Positions 30,284 to 41,530 of a stretch of 64,000 bases of DNA are shown here, in pieces (within the stretch, counting starts at the first letter, position 1; every line of letters starts with the position of its first letter). The stretch covers positions 1 through 64,000 of the forward strand of contig JAIOSF010000026.1 in the NCBI GenBank assembly GCA_021107755.1, given 5' to 3'. Made by a program: the position numbers and the translations under genes. The notes below the pieces were generated by a model, which was not told where the DNA came from, ran no database searches, and saw only the letters and a list, made by a program, of their open reading frames with translations. This stretch comes from Arcobacteraceae bacterium (GTDB lineage Bacteria; Campylobacterota; Campylobacteria; Campylobacterales; Arcobacteraceae).

Positions 30284-31727
30284 TCTCAATTTTTTGGATA
30301 TTTTTAAAAATGGAGATAAATTAGAAAAAAAACTACTATTAAACCATATAATTGCACTATTTTTACTATTAAGTATGGTAAGTATCTCTTATGTGATTTT
30401 AACATCTATAATTAGTATGCAAAGTGATAGCTCTTTATTAGTTAACAGCTGTGGAAAACAAAGAATGTATACACAAAAAGTACTTTATTTAGTTAATAAT
30501 TTTTCAGCAAAAAAAGAAAATGATTATTTAAAAAAATTGATAAGTGAAGAGTTAGGATTACTCCAGCTAAATAACAACTATTTAGTTGCAAAATTAAGTG
30601 ATAAAAAATCAGTTAGTTTTCAGAATCAAGAGGTAATAAATTTATTTCAAAATGAAAAGGGTATTAATAGTAAATATCTTCAATTTAAAAATAGTATACA
30701 AATATATATTGATAATAGAGAAGAAAAAAACTTATTAAAGATAGAAGAGTATGGAAGAGAGCTTTTAAATCTTTATGATGATACCACTCAGACTTATCAA
30801 GATATGTCGAAGTTAAAAATTAAAAAATTATTATTTTATGAAAAAATAATATTTATAATATCACTCATTACAATAATTCTTGAGGGATTATTTATCTTTA
30901 GACCCGCTATATTTGAAGTTTATAAAAAACATTCAAAGCTTAAAAAATTAAATAAAAAATTAAATATAGAGGTGAAACTTCAAGTTGAAGCATTAAGAGA
31001 ACAAGAGCAAATGATGATACAACAAGCAAAATTAGCAGAGATGGGTGATATGCTTAGTGATATTTCGCATCAATGGAAACAACCTCTTACAATTTTATCA
31101 ATGCAGTTAGAAAATATGCAGTTGGATATGGAAGATATGGGGATTAATAATAAACTTATAAACGAATATTTCACAGAAAGTTTTACTCTTATAAAACATA
31201 TGTCCACTACAGTAGAAGATTTTAAAAACTTTTATAGACAAGATACTGAAAAAAGAACATTTAATATATACAAAGCAATAGAAGATGTTGTAAATATTGA
31301 AAAAAGTGTATTCTATAAATATACCATAAAAAATGAGATTATTAGTGATACAATAGATATAGATTTTTTTGGATTTTATGGACAATTTAAACAAGTTGTT
31401 CTAAGCTTAACAAATAATGCAATTGATCAAATTGTTGAAAAATATGAAGAGGGGTCTTTACAAAAAGGTGAAGGTAAAATAAGTTTTACAATAATCAAAG
31501 ATGCAAATACAATAAGTATTACAATAAGTGATAACGCAGGAGGGATAGAAAAAAGTATTCTTAACAAAATATTTATACCTTATTTTACAACTAAAGAAAC
31601 AAAAGGTGGTTCTGGAATTGGTTTATACATGGCTAAAACAATTATAGAAAAAAATTTCAATGGAATACTAAGTGTAAAAAACAATCAGTTTGGTGCTGAT
31701 TTTAGTATAAATTTAGATACGAAGTAA
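30276..31727 (+). CDS. Sensor histidine kinase with PilJ-type N-terminal domain
   Basis: NSCGKQRMYTQKVLYLVN; LSDISHQWKQPLTILSMQLENMQ; SDNAGGIEKSILNKIFIPYFTTK. Confidence 0.87.
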   Translation: MTSLNFLDIFKNGDKLEKKLLLNHIIALFLLLSMVSISYVILTSIISMQSDSSLLVNSCGKQRMYTQKVLYLVNNFSAKKENDYLKKLISEELGLLQLNNNYLVAKLSDKKSVSFQNQEVINLFQNEKGINSKYLQFKNSIQIYIDNREEKNLLKIEEYGRELLNLYDDTTQTYQDMSKLKIKKLLFYEKIIFIISLITIILEGLFIFRPAIFEVYKKHSKLKKLNKKLNIEVKLQVEALREQEQMMIQQAKLAEMGDMLSDISHQWKQPLTILSMQLENMQLDMEDMGINNKLINEYFTESFTLIKHMSTTVEDFKNFYRQDTEKRTFNIYKAIEDVVNIEKSVFYKYTIKNEIISDTIDIDFFGFYGQFKQVVLSLTNNAIDQIVEKYEEGSLQKGEGKISFTIIKDANTISITISDNAGGIEKSILNKIFIPYFTTKETKGGSGIGLYMAKTIIEKNFNGILSVKNNQFGADFSINLDTK

Positions 31728-31762
31728 GATTGAAACTTAACTTATAAATACACCTTTTAAAA

Positions 31763-31776
31763 TTGATATATATCAA
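31763..31776. promoter_or_regulatory. Crp/Fnr-type box
   Basis: TTGATATATATCAA, perfect palindrome 55 nt before ATG. Confidence 0.8.
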
Positions 31777-31830
31777 TGTCAAGTATAGTCAAAATAGATA
31801 TGATTATATAAATTAAAAGAAGGATAAAAA

Positions 31831-32169
31831 ATGATTCCAAATGATGCTTTAACTATTGAACAAGTAGGTGCAACTGTACCTTTTTATGAGTTTGTACAAG
31901 ATGGTATAAAATTTTATGGTTTTGATACAAGTAAAACGCCACCACCAGAACCTATGGTAAATGCAATGATAGGACTTAAACTTTTAAAAGAAGGTGAAAA
32001 ACTTATGATGATAAATCACAAATCACCAGGGGGACTTTTCCCTAAGGTTGAAGGTGAATTTGATTTTGAAGAGACTACTTTAGAAGATGGGCGAGCTTGT
32101 GTTATTTTTAGTAAAAAAAGTGAGATAAATCAAGCTACTGATTTTTCTCAAAATAGTTGTAATGGTTAA
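31831..32169 (+). CDS. DUF2249-like protein
   Basis: FYGFDTSKTPPPEPMVNAMIGLKLLKEGEKLMMINHKSPGGLFPKVE. Confidence 0.65.
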   Translation: MIPNDALTIEQVGATVPFYEFVQDGIKFYGFDTSKTPPPEPMVNAMIGLKLLKEGEKLMMINHKSPGGLFPKVEGEFDFEETTLEDGRACVIFSKKSEINQATDFSQNSCNG

Positions 32170-32186
32170 AAGTGTAGCGTTTAATC

Positions 32187-33422
32187 ATGGCAATTTCACA
32201 ACAATTTGCTCCACCATTTAAGCTAATAGCACCTTTTTTTATCATCTCTTTGGTGATATTTATAGCTGCTATTATTTTTTTATTTGGTTATGATGTAACA
32301 AATATGACAATTACTGATAATTTTGTATTGTCTTTTGTTCATCTTTTCTTATTAGGCTTTGTGATGATGGGGATATTTGGTGCAATGGCACAGCTTGTCC
32401 CTGTTGTTTTAGAAGTAGAGCATTTTGCAGTTGAGTTATATTATGTGATATATCCCTTGCTTTTTATAGCTACTATTATGATGGTGTTTGGATTTTATAA
32501 CTATCCTTTGCTTTTGTCATTTGGAGGAGTTATTGCTTTTATATCTTTTGCTATATTTTTATTTGAAACATTTATGACTCTTTTAAAAGTAAAAAAACAA
32601 AGTTTTATCTCTTTGAGTGTGATTATCTCTAATTTGTTTTTACTTTTTGGACTTATTGCTGGGCTATTGATGGCATTTGGTTTTAGTGGATTTATTAGTG
32701 TAGATTTTCAAAGTTTGTTAAGAATACATATTTTTCTTGTATTTTTTGGATATGTTGGAGTTACTATTATGGGAATGAGTTACATACTTATCCCTATGTT
32801 TTGGCTTTCACACTCTTTTGATGTACGATTTTTACATTATGGTATAGGGATATTGTCTAGTGCTGTAGTTGTTGTGGTATTGGGGGAGTTATTTCATTTT
32901 ACATCACTGTTTGCAGTAGGGTTTATTTTGACTATCGTGGCTTTTAGTTTATATCTTTATGAAATATATTTGATATATGCTACAAGAGTTAGAATGCAAA
33001 AAGATATTTATTTTTATTATATAGTTTATTTTATGGTTAGTTTTTTTGCATCTATAGCTTTAGCAATTAGTTATTATTTTATAGACAATGAAACTATCCT
33101 GAAGCTTTTTAGTTTTGTAGTATTATTTGGTGTTGTAAGTTCTTTAATTGTAGGACACTTGTACAAAATAGTTCCTTTTTTGATTTGGTTTGAGAGATTT
33201 TCTCCACTTGTAGGAAAACAAAAAGTTCCAATGTTAGCAGATATGGTGCCAGAACGAAGTGCAAATTTTACATTTTATTTTCATCTTGTAGGATTTCTTT
33301 TGGTGTGTGTTAGTTTGATTTTTGGTTTACAAGATATTTTTAAAGCGGGATGTAGTTTTATGGTTATTGGGGCAATATTTTTACTAAAAGATATTGTATA
33401 TATGATAAATTTTAAGGGGTAA
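32187..33422 (+). CDS. Polytopic membrane protein, NnrS/heme-copper-like
   Basis: Multiple TM helices; FVHLFLLGFVMMGIFGAMAQLVPVVLEVEH; IHIFLVFFGYVGVTIMGMSYILIPMF. Confidence 0.65.
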   Translation: MAISQQFAPPFKLIAPFFIISLVIFIAAIIFLFGYDVTNMTITDNFVLSFVHLFLLGFVMMGIFGAMAQLVPVVLEVEHFAVELYYVIYPLLFIATIMMVFGFYNYPLLLSFGGVIAFISFAIFLFETFMTLLKVKKQSFISLSVIISNLFLLFGLIAGLLMAFGFSGFISVDFQSLLRIHIFLVFFGYVGVTIMGMSYILIPMFWLSHSFDVRFLHYGIGILSSAVVVVVLGELFHFTSLFAVGFILTIVAFSLYLYEIYLIYATRVRMQKDIYFYYIVYFMVSFFASIALAISYYFIDNETILKLFSFVVLFGVVSSLIVGHLYKIVPFLIWFERFSPLVGKQKVPMLADMVPERSANFTFYFHLVGFLLVCVSLIFGLQDIFKAGCSFMVIGAIFLLKDIVYMINFKG

Positions 33423-33425
33423 ATA

Positions 33426-33728
33426 ATGTACACTAAAGAAGAAATTTTTAAAGCAGTATCAACTGTAAATGATCCAGAAGTAGGATTTAATCTTGTGGAG
33501 ATGGGACTTATTTATGATGCAACTTGTGATGAAAAAGGTGACGCAAAAGTAGTTATGACACTGAGTACAAAAGCTTGTCCTTTGCATCAGATGATAGTTC
33601 AATGGGTAGAAGAAGCAGTTTTACGAGAGTTACCAAAGGTTGAAAATATAGAAGTTGAAGTGGTTTGGGAACCTGTTTGGAATATCTCTATGGCTACAGA
33701 AGAAGTGAAACAAAAACTTATAGGATAG
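33426..33728 (+). CDS. MIP18/DUF59 family iron-sulfur assembly-like protein
   Basis: VNDPEVGFNLVEMGLIYDA; MTLSTKACPLHQ; VEVVWEPVWNISMATEEVK. Confidence 0.85.
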   Translation: MYTKEEIFKAVSTVNDPEVGFNLVEMGLIYDATCDEKGDAKVVMTLSTKACPLHQMIVQWVEEAVLRELPKVENIEVEVVWEPVWNISMATEEVKQKLIG

Positions 33729-33729
33729 G

Positions 33730-33915
33730 TTGTTGAAAAAACTTTATGGAAGTTTGATATTTTTCTTCTATTTTGTAAAATATCCAATAGTAATATTTTT
33801 ACCAGTTGCTTATTGGGTATTAGATTATCCAAATAGTGTAGTGATGGATATTTTGTTTATTATATCTTTTATTTTGATATTAAAAGATATTGTTTATCCA
33901 TATAAAAAAGAGTAA
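33730..33915 (+). CDS. Small membrane protein
   Basis: 61-aa hydrophobic ORF within the operon, likely TTG start. Confidence 0.5.
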   Translation: MLKKLYGSLIFFFYFVKYPIVIFLPVAYWVLDYPNSVVMDILFIISFILILKDIVYPYKKE

Positions 33916-33930
33916 AAAGGGGAAAGTAGT

Positions 33931-34350
33931 ATGATATATCTTACTATAAAATTAGTACATATATTTTCAGTGTTTATTTATGGAGGTTTCTTATTTACAG
34001 ATAATCTTTTTTTAGCAAAAATGAAAAGAGATTTAAGTGATGATGAACATTCAAAAATACGAGAGTATTTTATGCAATATGTGCGAAAAGTTGTGCCAAA
34101 AGCTTTGGTTGTTGCTGTTGTTTCAGGAGTTTATTTATTGTATGTAAACTTTGGAGTTATTGAAGAAACTGGTTTGTCAAATTTTCAAATAGTATTAGGT
34201 ATCAAAGCTTTTTTAGGTCTATGGCTTGGAGTTCGTGGAATTCTACAAGTATTTTTTGGAATACAACCTTTGGTTTTCAAAAGTCATTTAGTACCTTTTA
34301 TACTTGTAATTATCATCATCTTTTTATCGCAACTTATGTTTAGTGTTTGA
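33931..34350 (+). CDS. Small integral membrane protein (possibly CopD-like)
   Basis: Hydrophobic; IKLVHIFSVFIYGGFLFTDNLF; RBS aaggggaaag. Confidence 0.6.
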   Translation: MIYLTIKLVHIFSVFIYGGFLFTDNLFLAKMKRDLSDDEHSKIREYFMQYVRKVVPKALVVAVVSGVYLLYVNFGVIEETGLSNFQIVLGIKAFLGLWLGVRGILQVFFGIQPLVFKSHLVPFILVIIIIFLSQLMFSV

Positions 34351-35122
34351 CAAAATGTAAAGAGATGAGTTTTTCTAATACTTTTAAAACATCATCTTCA
34401 TCACTTAAAGATTGTACTATAGAGTGAATACAAGCTTCATAAGGATCAAATCCTTGTACTATAAGTTTTGCTGCGTACACTAGAAGTCTAGTTGATACAG
34501 CTTCTTGAATATCTGTATCATCAAGTTTTCTTATTTCGTGTGCTATTGAAACAAGTTTTATTGCAGTTTGTTCATCTATACCACTTTCTTTGATGATAAT
34601 CTCTTTTTCAATATCTTCATTTGGATAAGTAAATTCCAAAGAGATAAATCTTTGTTTTGTGCTTGGTTTCATACCTTTTAAAACATTTTGATAACCAGGG
34701 TTATAAGAAACTACTAACATGAAATCAGGATGTGCCTCTATAACTTCCCCTGTTCTATCAATTGGTAAAACTCTTCTATAATCTGCTAGTGAATGCAATA
34801 CAACAGTTGTGTCTTTTCTCGCTTCAATTATCTCATCAAGATAACAAATTCCACCTTCTCTTACAGCTTTTGTAAGTGGTCCATCTTGCCAAAAAGTACC
34901 ATTTTCATCTATTAAGTGTCGACCAACCAAATCAGCAGCACTTAAATCATCGTGACAAACAACTGTATATACTTTTCGATTGAGTTTTTGACCCATATAC
35001 TCTATAAATCTAGTTTTCCCGCATCCTGTTGGACCTTTTATAAGCACTGGTAAATTCATCTTAGCTGTTGCTTCAAAAAGTTCTATTTCATTTCCTTGTG
35101 CTACATAAAATATATCTGACAT
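34340..35122 (-). CDS. norQ: NorQ/CbbQ-family MoxR ATPase
   Basis: LIKGPTGCGKTRFIEYM; VCHDDLSAADLVGRHL; next to norD/norB. Confidence 0.9.
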   Translation of the reverse strand: MSDIFYVAQGNEIELFEATAKMNLPVLIKGPTGCGKTRFIEYMGQKLNRKVYTVVCHDDLSAADLVGRHLIDENGTFWQDGPLTKAVREGGICYLDEIIEARKDTTVVLHSLADYRRVLPIDRTGEVIEAHPDFMLVVSYNPGYQNVLKGMKPSTKQRFISLEFTYPNEDIEKEIIIKESGIDEQTAIKLVSIAHEIRKLDDTDIQEAVSTRLLVYAAKLIVQGFDPYEACIHSIVQSLSDEDDVLKVLEKLISLHFVKH

Positions 35123-35131
35123 ATTTTTCCT

Positions 35132-36928
35132 TTATTTTGTTAAGTTTATATATACTTCTGGTATAACTTTTGGCAAGTTTTGACCATCTTTTACTATGGC
35201 AAAACCGTTTCTACCAAAGAGATAACTAAGGTATTCTTTTGCTTCTAAATCGATAGTGATACAAAAAGGGGTAATCCCTTTTTTTTTCACCTCTTCAATA
35301 GCTTTTTTTGTATCTTCTATCCCATATCGTCCATCATATCTATCTTCATCATTTGGTTTCCCATCACTAATAATTAACAATAATTTATTTTGTGATTGTT
35401 GTTTATCTAAGATTTTCGTAGACTCTCGTATGGCAGCCCCTAATCTTGTATAATAAAATGGTTGCATACTATCAATTCTTCCACGAATAAGATTATCATA
35501 TTTATCTCTAAAATTTTTGATAATATTAAAATACACTTTTTTATTTTGTAGTGATGAAAAAGAATAAATAGCAAACTTATCATTTAATTTTTCCAGTGCT
35601 TCACTAAAAACCATAAGGCCATCTTTAATAACATCTATTATTCGCATATCTTGAGTTATCCCACCTTCTGTAGAGAGGGAAACATCAGCTAAAATAAGTG
35701 TAGCCATATCTCTTGTTTTTCTCTCATATGTTGTATAAAAATTTTGATGATGTGTGGATTTATTTTGATGCCCTTTATAATCTATCCATGTATTTATATT
35801 GATCTCATCACCATAAGGCAACCTATCATTTTTGATTCTATCAAGTTCTAGTAAATCAAGTTCTGATTGGATTTTTTTTACAGTCTTTTTCAATCGTTTT
35901 GGTAACTCTGTTGGTATAACATTTATCGTAACTTGTGGTTTTATACGAACATAATTTATCAAATAATTATTTATTCTATAATCCCATTCATCAATCAAAT
36001 GTCCTTTACCTAAAGGATATATTTCTCTCATATCAGGTTGTAAATCCAAATCCATCTTAATTCTAGAAGCTAAGTTGGCTTGTTTTTTCCCTAAAGTTAT
36101 CTCATCTAAATCTTCAGCATGATACAAAGCATTGTCATCAAAACTATCATCTTCCATTCTATCAACATTTACTTGTTCAAAAATACTCATCAAAGATTCT
36201 GGTAAAAAAGCCAAAAAGCCATTTGTCTCTTTTGTGTCATCTATTTGATTTGTTTGTTTTTTCATCTCTAAAGTATCTGTTCTTTCTTTCTCTTTAGCTC
36301 TTTGTAACTCCTCCTCTTCGCTCTCTTGAGTGTTTTTTTTATTTTTAGAAGAGAGGGGAGGGTATATCCATAAAGGATTTGGATAGTTATTTATTAAATC
36401 TTCATTATATTCTTTATCAAAAGACTTAATAAATTCTAATTGTTCAAATTGTGTACTTAAGTATTGTGTTGCATAGAGATAAAACTTATTAAAACCACTG
36501 TATCTATTTTTTAAATAGAAAGTTGCTTGACTATTTTGTTCTATTATATTTGTATCATTTAAAGTAACTTTTGACATCATAGCTACTAGCCAATAATATA
36601 ATAGTTCATTGTATTCTTTATTTGGAAAATATGCAAAAGATGCAGGTAAATAGAGAGATTTTTCATCTTGCCAAGCAAGATAAAAATCACGTCCAAGAAA
36701 AGATATTTTTTCTAAAAATGTTCTTGAGGTATCTATAAATTGTTTATCAGTTGTTTGTATCTCTTTGGCTTTTTCACCACCCATTAGGTGATGAAAAATA
36801 GTAAGAGATTTTGAAATATCGGTTAAATAAACTCTATGCTCTTCATGGAATTTATTTACTTTTTTATTTAAGAATTTATCCCAAACTTTACCAATACTCT
36901 CTTCAAACTCTAAAAAATAGCTAAGCAT
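35132..36928 (-). CDS. norD: NorD VWA-domain protein
   Basis: TLILADVSLSTEGGITQD; LLLIISDGKPNDEDRYDGRYGIEDTKKAI. Confidence 0.9.
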   Translation of the reverse strand: MLSYFLEFEESIGKVWDKFLNKKVNKFHEEHRVYLTDISKSLTIFHHLMGGEKAKEIQTTDKQFIDTSRTFLEKISFLGRDFYLAWQDEKSLYLPASFAYFPNKEYNELLYYWLVAMMSKVTLNDTNIIEQNSQATFYLKNRYSGFNKFYLYATQYLSTQFEQLEFIKSFDKEYNEDLINNYPNPLWIYPPLSSKNKKNTQESEEEELQRAKEKERTDTLEMKKQTNQIDDTKETNGFLAFLPESLMSIFEQVNVDRMEDDSFDDNALYHAEDLDEITLGKKQANLASRIKMDLDLQPDMREIYPLGKGHLIDEWDYRINNYLINYVRIKPQVTINVIPTELPKRLKKTVKKIQSELDLLELDRIKNDRLPYGDEININTWIDYKGHQNKSTHHQNFYTTYERKTRDMATLILADVSLSTEGGITQDMRIIDVIKDGLMVFSEALEKLNDKFAIYSFSSLQNKKVYFNIIKNFRDKYDNLIRGRIDSMQPFYYTRLGAAIRESTKILDKQQSQNKLLLIISDGKPNDEDRYDGRYGIEDTKKAIEEVKKKGITPFCITIDLEAKEYLSYLFGRNGFAIVKDGQNLPKVIPEVYINLTK

Positions 36929-36931
36929 AAT

Positions 36932-38311
<1,380 letters not shown>

Positions 38312-38758
38312 TTATCCTTCAATAGTTGGTGGCCATTCATTGGCATTTACTTTTGATGTCCAGATTAAAAAGTCAGATAGACTATCAACTTCTTCAGTAC
38401 TTAGATTAAACTGTGGCATTTTTCTTCTATGTGGAGTATCAAGTGGCTGTGCTGCCATCCACCCTTGCATATAGCCTTTAAAAGTTGCTTCATCACTAGC
38501 ACCTCGTCTATTAAATACATTCATAAGTTCTGGTGCATAATATGCCCCTTCACCTATAAGTGTATGACACCCAACACAGTTGTTTTTCTCCCATAGTGCT
38601 TTTCCTGCAACTACTGATTCTGTCATATTCACTTCGTTTGAGCGTTCTGGTATTTGTTGTACCGTATCAAAAGATAAACCCAAAAATATTAATAATGCGA
38701 ATAATCCACCACCATAATAGATATTTTTAGCCATACTTTTCGTAATTCGTTCAGTCAT
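38312..38758 (-). CDS. norC: Nitric oxide reductase subunit C (c-type cytochrome)
   Basis: N-terminal TM; CVGCHTLIGEGAYYAPEL. Confidence 0.95.
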   Translation of the reverse strand: MTERITKSMAKNIYYGGGLFALLIFLGLSFDTVQQIPERSNEVNMTESVVAGKALWEKNNCVGCHTLIGEGAYYAPELMNVFNRRGASDEATFKGYMQGWMAAQPLDTPHRRKMPQFNLSTEEVDSLSDFLIWTSKVNANEWPPTIEG

Positions 38759-38776
38759 AAATAACCCCTTTTTTAA

Positions 38777-38796
38777 ATTCTACTTTAAAGTAGTAT
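38777..38796. promoter_or_regulatory. Candidate Rrf2/NsrR-type operator, norC-proximal
   Basis: ATTCTACTTTAAAGTAGTAT; same motif at 38823. Confidence 0.6.
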
Positions 38797-38822
38797 ATGA
38801 AATAGTAGCGAAAGTATTTTTA

Positions 38823-38842
38823 ATTCTATATTAAGGTAGTAT
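38823..38842. promoter_or_regulatory. Candidate Rrf2/NsrR-type operator, norE-proximal
   Basis: ATTCTATATTAAGGTAGTAT. Confidence 0.6.
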
Positions 38843-38868
38843 TTAAATAAACTATATTATCATACACT

Positions 38869-39450
38869 ATGAATAAAGAAAAATTTTTATATCCACCTGG
38901 AGATTTTTCCATATGGATTATCATATATATAGAGTTAATTACTTTTGGGTTATTTTTTATTGGATTTGCCTTTTCTAGAAAAGGGCAAGTAGAAGTTTTT
39001 AATGCATCACAACTTCTTTTAGATCAAAGGTTTGGCTTGGTAAATACTATTTTACTTATTACAAGTAGTTATTTTGTCGTTAAAGCAGTTACTATTATCA
39101 AAACTATAAATACAGAAGAAAGTTTTCAAAAAGCTTCTGTTTATTTACTAGGAGCTATTGGACTTGGTGGAGTATTTTTAATTATAAAAATCATTGAATT
39201 TAGTGATAAATATTCACAAGGGATAAATTTAAGTACAAATAGTTTTTTTATGTTCTATTTTATCTTAACAATATTTCATTTTATGCATGTGGTTTTAGGA
39301 ATGATAATCCTATATAACCTTTATCTAAATACAAAAGTAGGGTTATATACAAAAAAAGAACATAGAGGATTAGAAACAGGAGCTTCTTATTGGCATATGG
39401 TTGATTTACTTTGGATTGTTTTATTTCCATTAGTATATATAATAAGGTAA
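38869..39450 (+). CDS. Cytochrome c oxidase subunit III-like (NorE-like)
   Basis: FHFMHVVLGMIILYNLYLNTK; ETGASYWHMVDLLWIVLFPLVY. Confidence 0.85.
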   Translation: MNKEKFLYPPGDFSIWIIIYIELITFGLFFIGFAFSRKGQVEVFNASQLLLDQRFGLVNTILLITSSYFVVKAVTIIKTINTEESFQKASVYLLGAIGLGGVFLIIKIIEFSDKYSQGINLSTNSFFMFYFILTIFHFMHVVLGMIILYNLYLNTKVGLYTKKEHRGLETGASYWHMVDLLWIVLFPLVYIIR

Positions 39451-39453
39451 AAT

Positions 39454-39696
39454 ATGGCAAATATTACAAAAGTATGGATAGGGTTACTACTGTTTACATT
39501 GTTTGCATTTTTATTAGGATGGTTACAAATAATTGGTAGTTTTTTAGTTTGTGTATTATTAATCACAACTTTTTTTAAAGGTTATTTAGTGATTGAATAT
39601 TTTATGGGCTTAAGTGAAGTTCGGTTAAAATATAGACTTATTCCTACAGTTTGGTTAGGAACTATTCTATTTTTTATAGCAATAGCATACTACTAA
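39454..39696 (+). CDS. NorF/cytochrome oxidase subunit IV-like small membrane protein
   Basis: 80-aa, 4 nt after norE-like gene; TTFFKGYLVIEYFMGL. Confidence 0.7.
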   Translation: MANITKVWIGLLLFTLFAFLLGWLQIIGSFLVCVLLITTFFKGYLVIEYFMGLSEVRLKYRLIPTVWLGTILFFIAIAYY

Positions 39697-39716
39697 AATT
39701 TTGAAAAAGGACTACC

Positions 39717-40115
39717 ATGAAACTTAATAATACTTCTCAATATGCAATTAGAATAGTGACATTTATAGTACAAAATGGTTCAAAAAACAAATATAATGCA
39801 AAAGATATATCAGAAAAACTTTCAATTCCATATAAATATCTTACAAAAATTATGACTCAACTAGTTGAGGCAAATATTATTATTTCTACAAGAGGTAGAG
39901 AAGGGGGCTATAGTATTGAAAAAGAGTTATCTCAAATCACAATAGGTGATATACTTGAAGCAGTAAAAGAAAGTTTACATCAAAAAGAGTGTTTACTTGG
40001 AAATGGACCATGTGATGAAAGAAAAAAGTGTGTCCTACATGATAAGTGGACATCTCCTAAAAGAGCTATTTCAGATATGTTTAGAAATACAACTTTAGAA
40101 GATGTAATAAGCTAA
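39717..40115 (+). CDS. Rrf2 family regulator (NsrR/IscR-like)
   Basis: TSQYAIRIVTFI; LTKIMTQLVEANIIISTRGREGGYSIEKELSQITIGDILEAV; C-terminal Cys cluster CLLGNGPCDERKKC. Confidence 0.88.
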   Translation: MKLNNTSQYAIRIVTFIVQNGSKNKYNAKDISEKLSIPYKYLTKIMTQLVEANIIISTRGREGGYSIEKELSQITIGDILEAVKESLHQKECLLGNGPCDERKKCVLHDKWTSPKRAISDMFRNTTLEDVIS

Positions 40116-40118
40116 GGA

Positions 40119-40412
40119 TTATTTTCCTATAAGATTAGCAATATCTTTGATATCAGAGGCACTTAATGTTTTAACTTGCCCAGCCATAAGACCTTTCATC
40201 GCTCCACCATAAGTTCCATTTTGGTATCCTAAAAGTGAGCTTTCAACTTCTGCTTTTGTCATATCTTTGATAATTTTACTTTTCCCTAAAGCAACTTTTT
40301 CTCCATTTGCACCATGACATGCAACACATTTTTTATATGCTGTTGCTCCATCTGCTAACGCTATAGTAGATACTAATCCTACTAATAATCCAATTGAAAT
40401 AATGTTTTTCAT
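40119..40412 (-). CDS. Class I c-type cytochrome
   Basis: Signal peptide; CVACHGANGEK. Confidence 0.9.
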   Translation of the reverse strand: MKNIISIGLLVGLVSTIALADGATAYKKCVACHGANGEKVALGKSKIIKDMTKAEVESSLLGYQNGTYGGAMKGLMAGQVKTLSASDIKDIANLIGK

Positions 40413-40465
40413 TCTAAATCCTTTTTTTGTTTATAAAATTCTATTAAAAAATCTCTCATTTATCT

Positions 40466-40479
40466 TTGACTTTGGTCAA
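40466..40479. promoter_or_regulatory. Crp/Fnr-type box upstream of the cytochrome c gene
   Basis: TTGACTTTGGTCAA. Confidence 0.75.
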
Positions 40480-40493
40480 TTTTGACACATTAT

Positions 40494-40982
40494 TTAGATA
40501 AATCTATTATCAGATCGTTTTATCTCTACGTCATCTTTGGTTGCTTTCATCCATCCAGATTTTGTTGTGTCATCAATCTTATCAAAGTTTTCAATATATG
40601 GTTTGATATCTAAAAGTGGAGTACCATCAAGTATATCTATCCCTTTAATTGTTACAATATTCTCTTCTACGCTAATAAGCTCTACTACACTTAACCCTAT
40701 TTGATTTGGATGTAATGGAGTTCTTGTAGAAAAAACTCCTCTTGGTGTATTTGTATCATCATTAAAAGGGATGACGGTTAGTTCATGATTGAAAACTTTA
40801 TGAAAATAATAGATTAAGTAGATATGACTAAATCCCTCTAGATCTTTTAATCCCTCTTGATACTCTTTTTTAAACTCTATAGTTGCATAAGTGTCTTTTG
40901 CCCCTCTTGGTTGTATAGGCATATCTTCTAGACTACAAAAAGGAGAGTGTATTGTTGCTATTTGCATTAAATTAATATTCAT
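40494..40982 (-). CDS. trmO: tRNA (N6-threonylcarbamoyladenosine-N6)-methyltransferase TrmO-like
   Basis: IATIHSPFCSLEDMPIQPRGAKDTYATIEFKKEYQEGLKDLEGFSHIYLIYYFH; GVFSTRTPLHPNQIGLSVVEL. Confidence 0.88.
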   Translation of the reverse strand: MNINLMQIATIHSPFCSLEDMPIQPRGAKDTYATIEFKKEYQEGLKDLEGFSHIYLIYYFHKVFNHELTVIPFNDDTNTPRGVFSTRTPLHPNQIGLSVVELISVEENIVTIKGIDILDGTPLLDIKPYIENFDKIDDTTKSGWMKATKDDVEIKRSDNRFI

Positions 40983-41033
40983 AATTACCTTTTTTGATTT
41001 TTGTTATTTTATAAAAAAAAAATACATTTTGTT

Positions 41034-41047
41034 TTGATATGGGTCAA
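41034..41047. promoter_or_regulatory. Crp/Fnr-type box
   Basis: TTGATATGGGTCAA. Confidence 0.75.
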
Positions 41048-41108
41048 ATACAAACTATTTTTTTTAAGATAGTATTATAGATATTAAATTTAATAGTAAA
41101 AGATAAAT

Positions 41109-41447
41109 ATGATAAAAGTAATGCACTTGATTTTAATAGCAACATTAATAACTTCAACATATGCAGATAAGTATGGAAGATTACTTTTGTATGGAAACTG
41201 TATCACTTGTCATCATGAAACAAAAAGTATCTCAGCTCCATCTTTACAAATAATACAACAGAGATACCATGAAGCTTTTGAAGATAAAAAAGAGTTTGTG
41301 AACTATATGGTAGATTGGGTTTATAAACCATCACATGAAGGTTCAATTATGCACGATATGATAGAAAAATATGAGCTTATGCCAGAGCTTGGATATGACA
41401 AAGATACTTTAGAAAAAATAGCAACATATCTTTATGAATTACAATAA
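41109..41447 (+). CDS. Small c-type cytochrome-like protein
   Basis: Signal peptide; CITCHHETKSISAPSL. Confidence 0.8.
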   Translation: MIKVMHLILIATLITSTYADKYGRLLLYGNCITCHHETKSISAPSLQIIQQRYHEAFEDKKEFVNYMVDWVYKPSHEGSIMHDMIEKYELMPELGYDKDTLEKIATYLYELQ

Positions 41448-41459
41448 ATAGCAAAATTT

Positions 41460-41473
41460 TTGATATGGGTCAA
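41460..41473. promoter_or_regulatory. Crp/Fnr-type box
   Basis: TTGATATGGGTCAA, identical to 41034 box. Confidence 0.75.
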
Positions 41474-41530
41474 TCTAAAATCACACAAAAAAAGATAGAA
41501 TTGTTCAAAATTAACAAAAAAGGATAAAAG

